NCBI GenBank assembly: GCA_004282745.1
Contig: SHMT01000006.1
Coordinates: 90,168 to 154,167, forward strand
Direction: 5' to 3'
Origin: Candidatus Scalindua sp. SCAELEC01
Lineage (GTDB): Bacteria > Planctomycetota > Brocadiia > Brocadiales > Scalinduaceae
DNA: 64,000 nt
Position numbers and translations under genes: made by a program. Below the pieces are notes generated by a model. It searched no databases and had not been told where the DNA came from. It saw nothing but the letters and a program-made list of their open reading frames with translations. Numbering within the stretch: the stretch's first letter is position 1; each line of letters opens with the position of its first letter. This document shows, piece after piece, positions 41,892-51,137 of this stretch.

Positions 41892-42959
41892 CTATTCAAA
41901 TTTAAATCCCTCTTTGCGGAAATCGCTCAAGCAAGCGTCCACCACTTTTGAGTCATAAAGTATTCCTCTGTTTTGTATGATTTCCTCTAATGCCTTGTCC
42001 ACACCGAGGGCGGGTCGATAAGGCCGATGCAGTGTCATGGCTTCGACGACATCTGCTACACACAGAATTTTTGATTCCATGAGCATCTCGTCACCCTTTA
42101 GACCCAAAGGGTATCCCGAACCATCTATCTTTTCATGATGTTGGTGTACAATTTTGGCTATTGGCCATTTAAACTCAATACCCTTCAATATATCATAACC
42201 AACTTGTGGGTGTGTCTTAATCATGCTGAGTTCAATGTCAGATAAAGGACCAGATTTGTTGAGGATCTCTGCCGGTATCTGAATTTTTCCAACATCATGA
42301 ATTATCCCCGCCATTTGGAGACCTTCAATCAGCTCCTTAGAGATATCCATCTCTTTTGCGATGACGCAGGCAAGATCTGCCACTCTCAACTGGTGACCGG
42401 CAGTATAGGGATCTCTAATCTCCACTGTTAAAGCCATTGCCTGTATAGTCCCCTCCATATTTGTCCTCAGTTTATCAGAACTTTGCTGGAGCTCTTTGTA
42501 GAGATCTTCACTAAATCTAACATTTCTGAGGATATTTCCATACGATTCGACTGCACTTGCCACCGTATCAAGTAGTTGTTCTGGATCGCTCCCCTTTATC
42601 ACATATGCGTGTGGTTTAAATTGTCTTCTTATGTCTCTTCTATCCTCTCTTTTTGTAGCAACCCCTGTATGGAAAATTATTGGTACGTAAGGATTTTTTG
42701 CCTTAATTTTTTCAAACACTTCAAGGCCTGTTATATCGGGCATGTCGATATCTAAAACTACAGCATGGATGCCTTTATCTAGCCGGTCAATTGCCTCTTT
42801 ACCGGTTGGACACAGCTTTACCATATAGCCCTCTTCTTCGAGTAAAACCTCCGTAGTCTTAAGAACCGAACCTTCGTCATCTACGACCATTACGGTAGGT
42901 TTTTCTCTCTCAAAGTTGCTAACATTATCAACGGCTTTTACATCAGGGTACTTGTTCAC
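41892..42959 (-). CDS. Response regulator with HD-GYP phosphodiesterase domain
   Basis: A 355-residue protein: receiver domain (about 18-135) with DDEGSV and phospho-Asp in VVLDIDMPD, then a linker helix and an HD-GYP domain with HDVGKIQIP (about 217-225) and HHEKIDGSGYP (about 268-278). HD-GYP proteins hydrolyse cyclic-di-GMP. It starts at GTG 42959, overlapping the stop of the receiver gene by 4 bases, with GGGAGAAG upstream. The kinase two genes upstream should control it. Confidence 0.94.
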   Translation of the reverse strand: MNKYPDVKAVDNVSNFEREKPTVMVVDDEGSVLKTTEVLLEEEGYMVKLCPTGKEAIDRLDKGIHAVVLDIDMPDITGLEVFEKIKAKNPYVPIIFHTGVATKREDRRDIRRQFKPHAYVIKGSDPEQLLDTVASAVESYGNILRNVRFSEDLYKELQQSSDKLRTNMEGTIQAMALTVEIRDPYTAGHQLRVADLACVIAKEMDISKELIEGLQMAGIIHDVGKIQIPAEILNKSGPLSDIELSMIKTHPQVGYDILKGIEFKWPIAKIVHQHHEKIDGSGYPLGLKGDEMLMESKILCVADVVEAMTLHRPYRPALGVDKALEEIIQNRGILYDSKVVDACLSDFRKEGFKFE

Positions 42960-43345
42960 TTTTCTTCTCCCTCTATCCCGATGGCCCTATCAACGAGCTC
43001 TAACAACTCCGCTCCATCAAAAGGTTTCGATATACATGCAAATGCTCCTTGTGAAACCTCTTTGTCTATACCTTGATCAGAATCGAGGCCCGTCATCATT
43101 ATTATGTTCGTATTAGGATTTATTTTTTTTACCTCTTTGTATGTTTGACAGCCGTCAATCCCCGGCATTCTTACATCTATAAAGGCCACATTAAAATTTA
43201 ACTCTCTTGCTGCTCTGATCCCATGATATCCATCCTCTGCTATTACCACATGATAACCCGCATACTCTAATAACCCAGCTAAAACCATTCTCATTCCAGG
43301 TGAATCATCAATAACCAGGATATTAATTTTCTCATGCATCATCAT
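42956..43345 (-). CDS. Single-domain response regulator (CheY-like)
   Basis: A 129-residue receiver: ILVIDDSPGMRMVL at the start, phospho-Asp in VAFIDVRMPGIDG (about 56), Lys in CISKPFDGAELL (about 107). No output domain, so it may be a phospho-relay between the kinase and the HD-GYP regulator. It overlaps both neighbours by 4 bases. Confidence 0.93.
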   Translation of the reverse strand: MMMHEKINILVIDDSPGMRMVLAGLLEYAGYHVVIAEDGYHGIRAARELNFNVAFIDVRMPGIDGCQTYKEVKKINPNTNIIMMTGLDSDQGIDKEVSQGAFACISKPFDGAELLELVDRAIGIEGEEK

Positions 43346-44949
43346 CTCTTTAACGGTAGCTTTATAAAGATGCGGGTGCCTTCACCAACTTTACTCGTCA
43401 CATCTATTGTACCTTCGTGTTTCTGTATAATCCAATGACACACTGCCAAACCCATTCCAACCCCATCATGTTTTGTTGTAAACAGTGGGTCAAAAATTTT
43501 CTTAAGCTCTTTTTCTGAAATACCGCATCCTGAATCCGCAAATTCGATTTCTACAAAATCTTCATACTTTCTTGTCTTTATTTGTAATTTGCCACCATCC
43601 GTCATGGCCTGGCACGCATTTTCAATGAGATTTATGAAAATTTGTCCCATCTGATTTGCATCTATCTCGACCATAGGTAGTTCAGGTTCAAAGTTCCTAG
43701 ATATTATTATCTTTTTATTTGCCCTCTTCGCCCTCAGAAGTGCTTCCTCAATGATTTCGGTAATATCAAATGGGATCTTTTTTAATTTAGCAAAACTAGC
43801 AAACCCCAAGAGGTCATTTATAATCTTATTGCTTCTATCTATTTCATCATCCATAATATCCAGGAATTGCAAGACCCTCTTGTCGACACCTGGTATGTCT
43901 CTGTCTGAAAATTTTCTTTTAAGGAAAAACACGGCGTTCTTTATCGCTCCTAAGGGGTTTCTAAGTTCGTGGCTAATACCCGAAGCCAATGTACCAACAG
44001 CAGCTAATTTCTCCGTTCGTATTAACCGTTCTTGCGTCTCGTTCAGTTGTTCGTTTGTTTGAACTAACTCTTTATTGATTGTTGACAATTCCTTATTTAA
44101 CTCCCGGAGAGTGGTCATAACATTCTCCTTGTCACCCATAAGCTTTCTTAAGCTTTTTGTCATTTGATTAAAACGGGAAGCAAGCATACCTATTTCATCT
44201 CCGGACCGTATTTCGACAGTTTGATCCAAATCACCCGATGCGACACGGTCCGTTAGTTTTACCAGATCTTCAACGGGCTTTACAACGCTTCTTGCTATGA
44301 AACAGGAAACACCGATACCCACGAGTACAATAATGAAACCTAACGGTATACTACTCGTCCATAAAACGGCATGCATTTTTTTATTAATCCTTCTTGGTGA
44401 CAAACCAATCTGGACAACACCAAGTAGCTTATTCTCTTCTTCATTGTAGTCTTCATCTAAACTAAAAACCTGTGCTGCAAACTCTTCTTCAGATATTGTA
44501 CGTTTTTCATGAACAGGAGCAATGAAATTGTAAAATTGTTCACCATTATTCGTAGAGAGCAGATTGAAAACGGGTTCTGTAATATTCTCCAGATCGAAAG
44601 AGAGGGGCATGCTGGCAACGTTTGTCTCTATCCAAGATTCATTTTCTTCAAGTAGAATTTTGTCAGGAACAAGTAAAACACGCCAAAAGGCTAACTCTTT
44701 GTCCCTATCAAGTTCTCGCAATCTGTTGATGGGATCTTCGAAAAATGCCCTTTGAGCTACGCTCATCGAATCTTTTACCTCTCCATCCTGTGCAAGTTGA
44801 ACGATTAAGGAATATCCACGTTTCTTCAACTCGTCTTCAAGCTGTCTCTTTATCTGTGTAGAAAAAAACCAGCAACTGGATATACCAATAAAGATAATGA
44901 GCAAGCTGGTAAACAGGATGAACTTAATTCTGATATTAAATTTATTCAT
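43342..44949 (-). CDS. Membrane sensor histidine kinase with HAMP
   Basis: A 535-residue kinase. Two membrane helices (about 10-30 and 195-218) enclose a periplasmic sensor of about 160 residues; a HAMP domain follows (about 218-270, VVKPVEDLVKLTDRVASGDL), then a coiled coil, HisKA with HELRNPLGAI (about 330) and an HATPase domain (NLIENACQAM, DSGCGISEKEL, GVGMGLAVC). The periplasmic part may contact the solute-binding protein encoded just upstream. Overlaps the receiver gene by 4 bases. Confidence 0.93.
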   Translation of the reverse strand: MNKFNIRIKFILFTSLLIIFIGISSCWFFSTQIKRQLEDELKKRGYSLIVQLAQDGEVKDSMSVAQRAFFEDPINRLRELDRDKELAFWRVLLVPDKILLEENESWIETNVASMPLSFDLENITEPVFNLLSTNNGEQFYNFIAPVHEKRTISEEEFAAQVFSLDEDYNEEENKLLGVVQIGLSPRRINKKMHAVLWTSSIPLGFIIVLVGIGVSCFIARSVVKPVEDLVKLTDRVASGDLDQTVEIRSGDEIGMLASRFNQMTKSLRKLMGDKENVMTTLRELNKELSTINKELVQTNEQLNETQERLIRTEKLAAVGTLASGISHELRNPLGAIKNAVFFLKRKFSDRDIPGVDKRVLQFLDIMDDEIDRSNKIINDLLGFASFAKLKKIPFDITEIIEEALLRAKRANKKIIISRNFEPELPMVEIDANQMGQIFINLIENACQAMTDGGKLQIKTRKYEDFVEIEFADSGCGISEKELKKIFDPLFTTKHDGVGMGLAVCHWIIQKHEGTIDVTSKVGEGTRIFIKLPLKR

Positions 44950-44974
44950 ATATATAATCTCTTATCCAAAAGAA

Positions 44975-45913
44975 TTATGGATAGATAATAACATGCGGAA
45001 TTCTACGAATTGTATCTAAATTTAACCCAAGTTTCTTGGCTGTACGAGAATTAACGGCCAATTTATACGTATCAGGATAAATAATACCCAGTGAATCCTT
45101 AGAGGGTAACCTTAAAATTTTATTGGCTAATTGAGCCGCCTGTCTCCCAATCTCAGCATAATCTGAAAATACTGCCATTAAGGCCCCCGCTTTTACAAAT
45201 ACGTCATTTGTGCAGAGGAGGGGGATATTATTTTCAATTGTTGTAGTCTTAATGAGATTAAAAGAGTCTTTTGTGACAACGGTTCTGTCGGGTAGTATCC
45301 ACAGTGCATCAATTTTTCCATTTAAAGCGTGAAGTGCTTTACCAACCATCTCAGGGGATTTAATCTCATATTTTACCAAGCGGATGCCAATTCCTTTCAT
45401 TTGCCGTTCAGCATCATCAATGATGTTACCCGTATTGGAAGGGTCATAGATAACGCCGACATTCCTCAGGCTATTCACGAGGGCTTGATACCCTATTAGC
45501 TGGCTTTCTATAGCAACTTCATTAGAAATTCCCGTTATATTTTGTTTTATCAGCTCGTATCTCTCATGATTAATTACCATACAGAAAATGATTGGTATGT
45601 CTTCAATCTCCTCCTTTGCTATGGTAGTTGCTAAAACACCAATTGTTAAAATGATGTCTGGCTTTTCTTTCTCAATGTTACGCACCATTTTACGACCCAC
45701 CTTCATTTTTCCGTTTAAATTGTAGATGGAACGAATGGTAATATCGTTGTTTCGACACTCTTTTTTAAATCCAGCTTCAACGTTATTATAAGCAGAAAGG
45801 TCCTGGCTCTTAATAATGATTGCGGTGCCTTTAGAAAAAGCGTAATTTGCACCTGGAAAGAGGATTGAAAAGACGATGAGCACTATATAGGATATTTGAG
45901 GTATCTTAATCAT
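44975..45913 (-). CDS. Periplasmic solute-binding protein, ABC_sub_bind (TrpX/DUF534) type
   Basis: A 312-residue protein with a signal peptide (about 1-26) and no lipobox. It matches the ABC_sub_bind family: PDIILTIGVLATTIAKEEIEDIPIIFCMV, GVIYDPSNTGNIIDDAERQMKGIGI, IDALWILPDRTVVTKDSFNLI and IGRQAAQLANKIL. No ABC permease or ATPase is present, so it may be a sensor of the kinase encoded downstream rather than a transporter part. The first ATG is 45913; TTG 45922 lies directly after the receptor's stop. Confidence 0.85.
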   Translation of the reverse strand: MIKIPQISYIVLIVFSILFPGANYAFSKGTAIIIKSQDLSAYNNVEAGFKKECRNNDITIRSIYNLNGKMKVGRKMVRNIEKEKPDIILTIGVLATTIAKEEIEDIPIIFCMVINHERYELIKQNITGISNEVAIESQLIGYQALVNSLRNVGVIYDPSNTGNIIDDAERQMKGIGIRLVKYEIKSPEMVGKALHALNGKIDALWILPDRTVVTKDSFNLIKTTTIENNIPLLCTNDVFVKAGALMAVFSDYAEIGRQAAQLANKILRLPSKDSLGIIYPDTYKLAVNSRTAKKLGLNLDTIRRIPHVIIYP

Positions 45914-45922
45914 GAATAACAA

Positions 45923-48025
45923 TCAAAAACTATAGCGTAATTCAACGTAAAAGGATCTTTTTGGTTGGGGATAATCGGTAGGGACGGTGTTTATTGGTGA
46001 TGGGTCATCATACCCTTTATCAAAAAGATTGTTGACGTGACCACGTATCTCAAAGTTATCGAGAAAATGTTGGCCAATAAATGTCATGTTTACAATTGTA
46101 TGGGATGGCAAGTCTTCCCTTGTATCTCCATGCTCTCTTGGCCTGGGGCCCGTGATAAAGGTATGTAGATTTGCATTTACGTACTTCCATAACTCTACGT
46201 TTACGCCAAAATTTGCCTTGTGCATTGGAATATTAGGGATTCGATTTCTGCTCCTCGTCTCTTCCGTATCCTGAAATGTGTAATTTGCATAGGCATAACT
46301 ATTATTGCCAAACTCTGCCTTTAACTCAACCTCTACACCCTTTATCCTTACACCGCCTGAGTTGGCAAATTGCTGAGGTTTTTCTTCCCCAGTGGCTACA
46401 ATCCTATCCCTAATCCGATTATAAAAGTAATTGAGATTACCCCTTACATGTTTTGAAAAGTTGTAACCTAAACCGAGTTCAAAGGTATTTACCTTTTCCG
46501 GATCAAGACTCGGATCGCCGATAACAACATTGTTGTTTGTAAGAAATAACTCGTTGAAGTTGGGAGCCCGGAAGGCAGTTGCAAAGAGAATTTTCAAATG
46601 GGCATCATCCTCCAGGAATCGCCAAATAAATCCAATCCTTGGATTTGTTGTACTCCCAAATCTCGTGAATCGATCATGCCTTATACCAACTGTCAAATCG
46701 ATATCATCGGTAATATTCCACTCATCCTGGAGATAGAATGACCAAATCTGTCTCGTTACCCTGCGGGTAAAGGGAAGGTCTGATGGCATCGGGAGGATTG
46801 GAGGCACGGGATTAAAATTGAATGAGGATTTTACATCGCCCTGATGTATCCATTCGTACTGGAATCCAAACGTGAGTTCATTTCTTTCGAAAACTTTGTA
46901 ATTGATTTGATTTTCGAAACCAATAGTCCTCTCTTTCAAACTTAAATCACCCACCCAACCATCAGGAAATACAATACTGAGCGGTGCCATAGGGGGAGAA
47001 ACCGTAAAACCCTCGGGAAGTTGCTCGTAGTGAGGATCGAAGTTATACTGATCATAATAGACTCTTGGTAGTATTGCTAATTTTTCACCAAGTTTAAACT
47101 TGTACAAGAGTTCACCAAAAAGATAGGTGTCTTTCAACTCCGTCTCATCATTAAGAGAATCACCTATACCAATGTATCCTTCCCGTCTCTTCTTCATATA
47201 TTTGCCCTTAAACTCCAGGTTTTTATAGGACAATTTTAGATTCAGGTCGGTCTTTTCTTTACTGTTTTGAGTCCTTCCTGGGCTGTTTGAGAAAGGCGCC
47301 GGAAAAAGAAAATCTTGATCTACCTGTTCGCTAAAACCTTCAGTATCGAAATAATCAAAAAATCCGGAGATCTTCAGGTCACCAATTTCTTTTCCGAACA
47401 TCATATTATATTTTTGGGTATCAAAGCTTCCACCGCTCAGAGTCCATTGGAACCCGTCAATGTCTTTCGTATCTTTTGTTATCACATTTACAACGGCAAG
47501 AAACGCATTCTGTCCATGTAATGCAGACCCCGGTCCCCTGATAATCTCTATTCTTTTTGCATTTTCAACAACCAGATCACTAAAATTATTTGATGCCCCG
47601 CCCGATAAAGCATCATTGATCGAGTGTCCGTCTATCATTATCTTTACCTTTTCGGAGTTAATGGTAAGGAGGCCTCTGGCAGAAATCTCTTTCTCACCGG
47701 TTCTGTCCATAGAGATGTCAAAGCCAGGAACCGTTCTTAACACATCAGCCAATGATCTGAATCCCATCTGCTTTATCTGTTTGGCAGTAACAACGCTCAT
47801 AATCGCGGGTGACTTTAAGACGGTTTGAGGCCGTTTCAAGGCGCTTATAACGACCTCTTCCTCAGAGAAGATGGCAAAAAGATCATCAAACCCCTCTTCT
47901 GGAGTCTGGGCGTATGATGAATCAGGTGTGAATGACAGCAACAATAAGAACAGGAGAAAGTTCAGTTTATGGGAACTTTTAAATAGAGTACAGATCTTTT
48001 CTTCCTCCTTTGCCTTGCTCGGCAA
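45923..48025 (-). CDS. TonB-dependent outer-membrane receptor
   Basis: A 700-residue receptor: a signal sequence of about 18-40, a plug (about 55-165, with RSLADVLRTVPGFDI, MIDGHSINDALSGG and RIEIIRGPGSALHGQNAFLAVVNVIT) and a barrel ending YVELRYSF with the C-terminal Phe. The lack of an N-terminal signalling extension points to plain transport. The substrate is unknown (a siderophore, cobalamin, or organic ligand). Start TTG 48025 has no ribosome site; a strong AAGGAGG lies inside the frame ahead of an ATC codon (47993-47995), discussed as a finding. It is the first gene of the operon. Confidence 0.9.
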   Translation of the reverse strand: MPSKAKEEEKICTLFKSSHKLNFLLFLLLLSFTPDSSYAQTPEEGFDDLFAIFSEEEVVISALKRPQTVLKSPAIMSVVTAKQIKQMGFRSLADVLRTVPGFDISMDRTGEKEISARGLLTINSEKVKIMIDGHSINDALSGGASNNFSDLVVENAKRIEIIRGPGSALHGQNAFLAVVNVITKDTKDIDGFQWTLSGGSFDTQKYNMMFGKEIGDLKISGFFDYFDTEGFSEQVDQDFLFPAPFSNSPGRTQNSKEKTDLNLKLSYKNLEFKGKYMKKRREGYIGIGDSLNDETELKDTYLFGELLYKFKLGEKLAILPRVYYDQYNFDPHYEQLPEGFTVSPPMAPLSIVFPDGWVGDLSLKERTIGFENQINYKVFERNELTFGFQYEWIHQGDVKSSFNFNPVPPILPMPSDLPFTRRVTRQIWSFYLQDEWNITDDIDLTVGIRHDRFTRFGSTTNPRIGFIWRFLEDDAHLKILFATAFRAPNFNELFLTNNNVVIGDPSLDPEKVNTFELGLGYNFSKHVRGNLNYFYNRIRDRIVATGEEKPQQFANSGGVRIKGVEVELKAEFGNNSYAYANYTFQDTEETRSRNRIPNIPMHKANFGVNVELWKYVNANLHTFITGPRPREHGDTREDLPSHTIVNMTFIGQHFLDNFEIRGHVNNLFDKGYDDPSPINTVPTDYPQPKRSFYVELRYSF

Positions 48026-48084
48026 AATGAGATTATGTGAGAGTAATATGTAGTCTTACGTGAATCTAAATTGGTTTTAGTATA

Positions 48085-48262
48085 TACCCATAACAAATTA
48101 GTTTTAGGTTTTCAGAACCTGATTTCATATGAAATTTAGACTTTTCTCAATCTCAAAATCCTCGACTTAGTATTACTAAGCCTCTGGTTTTGTTCAATCG
48201 AAAAATCAAAATTTCAAGTAAACTCCGGCCCAGAAATTCCTAAAACCATTTTGCAATGGGTA
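48085..48262. mobile_element. Family B short element, 178 bp, TA-flanked (copy B3)
   Basis: Ends TACCCATAACAAATTAG and CATTTTGCAATGGGTA are inverted. TA stands on both sides (48083-48084, 48263-48264). The length equals that of copy 27253-27430 exactly, and the inner stretches agree in reverse orientation. No frame. It abuts a remnant of a C-type end at 48069-48084. Confidence 0.75.
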
Positions 48263-48493
48263 TATTTGCGTAAAGACAAGGATTTATCGTGCCTTTAATC
48301 TCTTTATGGTGGGTTATTATTCGAGTCTGTAATGGTTTGAAAATTACAACTTAACATAATTTAAAAAACCAAAATAAATATAAATTTACGACCAAACTTA
48401 ACTTATTATTGTTCAATTAGGAAAAAATAAATCAGATGAAATGAAAAATTCCGGAATCTCTCTATCAAATGATTATTCAGTGAACAATTAGGA

Positions 48494-48616
48494 TTGTCAG
48501 AAATTCATAACTATCTTTCCTCGGTAATTACAAAGTGGGATGAAAATGTGGATGCATTATATACACCATTTTCTGGTACTGCAACTCTTAAAACGGTAAT
48601 TATTGGGTGCAGATAG
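48494..48616 (+). CDS. Possible small ORF or gene remnant
   Basis: A 40-codon frame from TTG 48494 to TAG with coding-like composition (EIHNYLSSVITKWDENVDALY). No ribosome site and no recognised family; upstream in frame is a stop. The rest of the gap 48263-48699 is AT-rich, with nothing else supported. Confidence 0.3.
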   Translation: MSEIHNYLSSVITKWDENVDALYTPFSGTATLKTVIIGCR

Positions 48617-48699
48617 AAATATACTCGAATCTCACTAGCTGTTTAACAATGAAGATATTCCTATCAAGGTTATTACCATTCCGAAATAGTTGCTGAATT

Positions 48700-50325
48700 T
48701 CATTCATGATTAATTGGTTGATAGCGACCTTTGGAGATAATTTGATGTGGGTCAAGGGCTATCTTGATATCATTTACGACATCCCAGAAAATATTTGATC
48801 CATATGCCAATTTGTTCATACTCTGAATGCCTGTTCTGTAAGGATTATAACCAGCATTCATGAGTGCATAGAAGAGCGTGTCATAACATTGAGATGCTTT
48901 TTCAGTCTCAACACTATTTTCCTTATCAAAGGATATCGAAATCACAGCAACCATTGCTCGCTCCGTAATCAACGAAATAGTTACGAGCGGTTCGAACTTG
49001 TACTGAAAGAAAATGGGATTGACAATCTCCATTAAATCAAGTGCTGCAGTGCCCGTCATGGGCAATATTGGTGATAGCCACATGAGGCCAACATTGTTCT
49101 CGAGAGGGTCTAGGGAATCAGCATTAAGGATCTTTTTTGCTCGCCAAAGCGTACCAAAAAGAAAAGCCCTCGTTGGAACACCCTTCATAAGCTTAATCAG
49201 TTCCTCAAGGGACCGGAGCATCTTTGCCAACCCATTTGCTTTTCCTGTATAGTTAAAAATTTTCACTATTTTCTTTGAAAGTGAAAGTTTTTTGTTTCCG
49301 ATGAATTGGATCCGTGCGACATTACCGGTGGCTCTCTTAATCCGTTTACGACAATAAGCAACCTGTTTTTTTGTACCAAAAATACCGCCTGATACATTCC
49401 AGGCACCAAAATTACTCCGTTTTCTAAAACTCTTTCGTATACTATCTGGCAGAGGTACCACGCCCTTGGTTTCTTCCCAGGGGTATCGATAAAAAGAGGA
49501 GATAATACGGAGATCATTCCCTACATGAACGAGACTGTTCAATATCCCTTGCATTTTGAGTGGTCTTAAAACTTCTATAACAGAATGGATGTCTTTTTCC
49601 TCTGAAACGGTAAAGAAAAAGGCATTAAAACATTCAGGTTCGGGGAGCAACCAGATTCCAAGCTTTGTAACAACCCCTAGATTTGACTGGGTGAAGAGCC
49701 CATCAAGGTAGGGCCCAATTCCCCACTTGTACACATTTGCAGACTGAGAATTTCGATAGTGTCCGAACCCTGTTGAAAGAACCCGACCGTCAGCAAGCAC
49801 AACCTCCATTCCACAAGAGGTGAGGAAGTGGTCACCATAAGGCGTATGACCAAAGCCACGTTCTAAGGCGTTACCAACAATACTGGCATCCGGCCCAGCT
49901 CCAGTACAATCTAGCCACAATGGAAATTGGTTCTTTTGGAGGTATTCATAGAGCTGCTGCTGAGTGACACCGGGTTCAATGACGGCGTAGGCTAATGTGG
50001 TATTTACTTCCAAAATTCTATTCATTCTGCCAAGATCAATAAGAACTTGGCCACTTTCAACTGCACAGGCATCTCCATATCCCCAATTCTTGCCACAGCT
50101 GAACGGATACACCCTGATTCTTTGTCTTTCGGCAATCTTAAGGATGGAGCTGACATCATCAACCGAACCGGGTTTAACGATAGCGGCAGGTGAGGTACCT
50201 TTCGGGAGTGTGTTTCGCGAATAGAGAGAAATTATTTGATCATCAAATAAAACATGCTCTTCACCAATAGCCTTAATCCATGCCGCGATTGCCTGTTCCA
50301 AATTATCTTCTGCGGTTTTTGACAA
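48700..50325 (-). CDS. FAD-linked oxidase, vanillyl-alcohol oxidase / 4-cresol dehydrogenase type
   Basis: A 541-residue flavoprotein with the FAD PCMH-type domain: IVKPGSVDDVSSILKIAERQRIRVYPFSCGKNWGYGDA, then GPDASIVGNALERGFGHTPYGDHF, FTQSNLGVVTKLGIWLLPEP, and a C-terminal ALDPHQIISKGRY. The family oxidises phenolic or alcohol substrates; no covalent FAD site can be assigned by eye. The start is TTG 50325 with AAGGGG 6-9 bases upstream. No cytochrome subunit gene is adjacent, so an electron acceptor is unknown. Confidence 0.88.
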   Translation of the reverse strand: MSKTAEDNLEQAIAAWIKAIGEEHVLFDDQIISLYSRNTLPKGTSPAAIVKPGSVDDVSSILKIAERQRIRVYPFSCGKNWGYGDACAVESGQVLIDLGRMNRILEVNTTLAYAVIEPGVTQQQLYEYLQKNQFPLWLDCTGAGPDASIVGNALERGFGHTPYGDHFLTSCGMEVVLADGRVLSTGFGHYRNSQSANVYKWGIGPYLDGLFTQSNLGVVTKLGIWLLPEPECFNAFFFTVSEEKDIHSVIEVLRPLKMQGILNSLVHVGNDLRIISSFYRYPWEETKGVVPLPDSIRKSFRKRSNFGAWNVSGGIFGTKKQVAYCRKRIKRATGNVARIQFIGNKKLSLSKKIVKIFNYTGKANGLAKMLRSLEELIKLMKGVPTRAFLFGTLWRAKKILNADSLDPLENNVGLMWLSPILPMTGTAALDLMEIVNPIFFQYKFEPLVTISLITERAMVAVISISFDKENSVETEKASQCYDTLFYALMNAGYNPYRTGIQSMNKLAYGSNIFWDVVNDIKIALDPHQIISKGRYQPINHE

Positions 50326-50633
50326 AAGAGCCCCTTACAAAAAATAGAATTACTCAGATCTCCCATAATCAAATATTTAGGAATTTGACACAAAACCACC
50401 AGCATTCGGAGCTCAATTCCAGGAGTGAGCATCCGTTGAAGAGAGAGAGAAGAAACACCAAATAGCGAACTCAGTTATATTTGGTAAATACACCAATTTT
50501 AAAGACACGACAAAATGTATCGAGTCTTAATCATGAACTTATATTTAGAAAGGGTAGAAAGGAAAATATCTTAGATGCAAATGTACGGAAGCAAATTTTT
50601 GAGGTCGTTAAAAAAATATGTTTTAGGGGGTAA
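50326..50633. other. Intergenic region with no supported gene
   Basis: 308 bases between the flavin oxidase start and the coaD stop. AT-rich; several very short frames (up to about 12 codons) but no ribosome site plus start, no repeat family copy and no strong hairpin were seen. Confidence 0.5.
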
Positions 50634-51119
50634 TTAATTTTTACGGAAAAACTTTTGCCTAAGAAGTTTTTCCACTTCAGCGGGTACAAACGTGGACACT
50701 TTTCCGCCTAGACTGACGGCTTCTTTTATCAAGCTGGAATCAAGAAACGAATATTCGAGGCTCGCCATAATAAATACGGTTTCTGCATCTTTTTTTAATA
50801 CCCGATTTGTAAGGGCTCTTTGGAATTCATACTCAAAATCCGACACCGTTCTAATACCTCTCAGGATTACGTTAATCTCTTTCTCTTCCATAAAATCAAT
50901 CAACATCCCTTCAAAATAATCGACCGTTACGTTTGTGAAGTCCTTTGTATATCGTGAGATTAATTCCATTCGTTCCTGCAAGGTAAATATCGGTTTCTTA
51001 AAAGGATTGTGGCCGACGGCTACAATCAGGTTGTCAAATATTTCACTCCCACGTTTAACAAGATCGAGATGCCCATACGTTACCGGATCAAAAGTACCAG
51101 GGTAAACAGCATTCTTCAT
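50634..51119 (-). CDS. coaD: Phosphopantetheine adenylyltransferase
   Basis: A 161-residue enzyme making dephospho-CoA. AVYPGTFDPVTYGHLDLVKRG has the TxGH nucleotide-binding signature, and RGIRTVSDFEYEFQRALTNR and EYSFLDSSLIKEAVSLGG follow. Full length. ATG 51119 with AGGAAAC upstream; lptD ends 18 bases earlier on the same strand, so they may be one transcript. Confidence 0.97.
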   Translation of the reverse strand: MKNAVYPGTFDPVTYGHLDLVKRGSEIFDNLIVAVGHNPFKKPIFTLQERMELISRYTKDFTNVTVDYFEGMLIDFMEEKEINVILRGIRTVSDFEYEFQRALTNRVLKKDAETVFIMASLEYSFLDSSLIKEAVSLGGKVSTFVPAEVEKLLRQKFFRKN

Positions 51120-51137
51120 TACGCGTTTCCTAATCTA

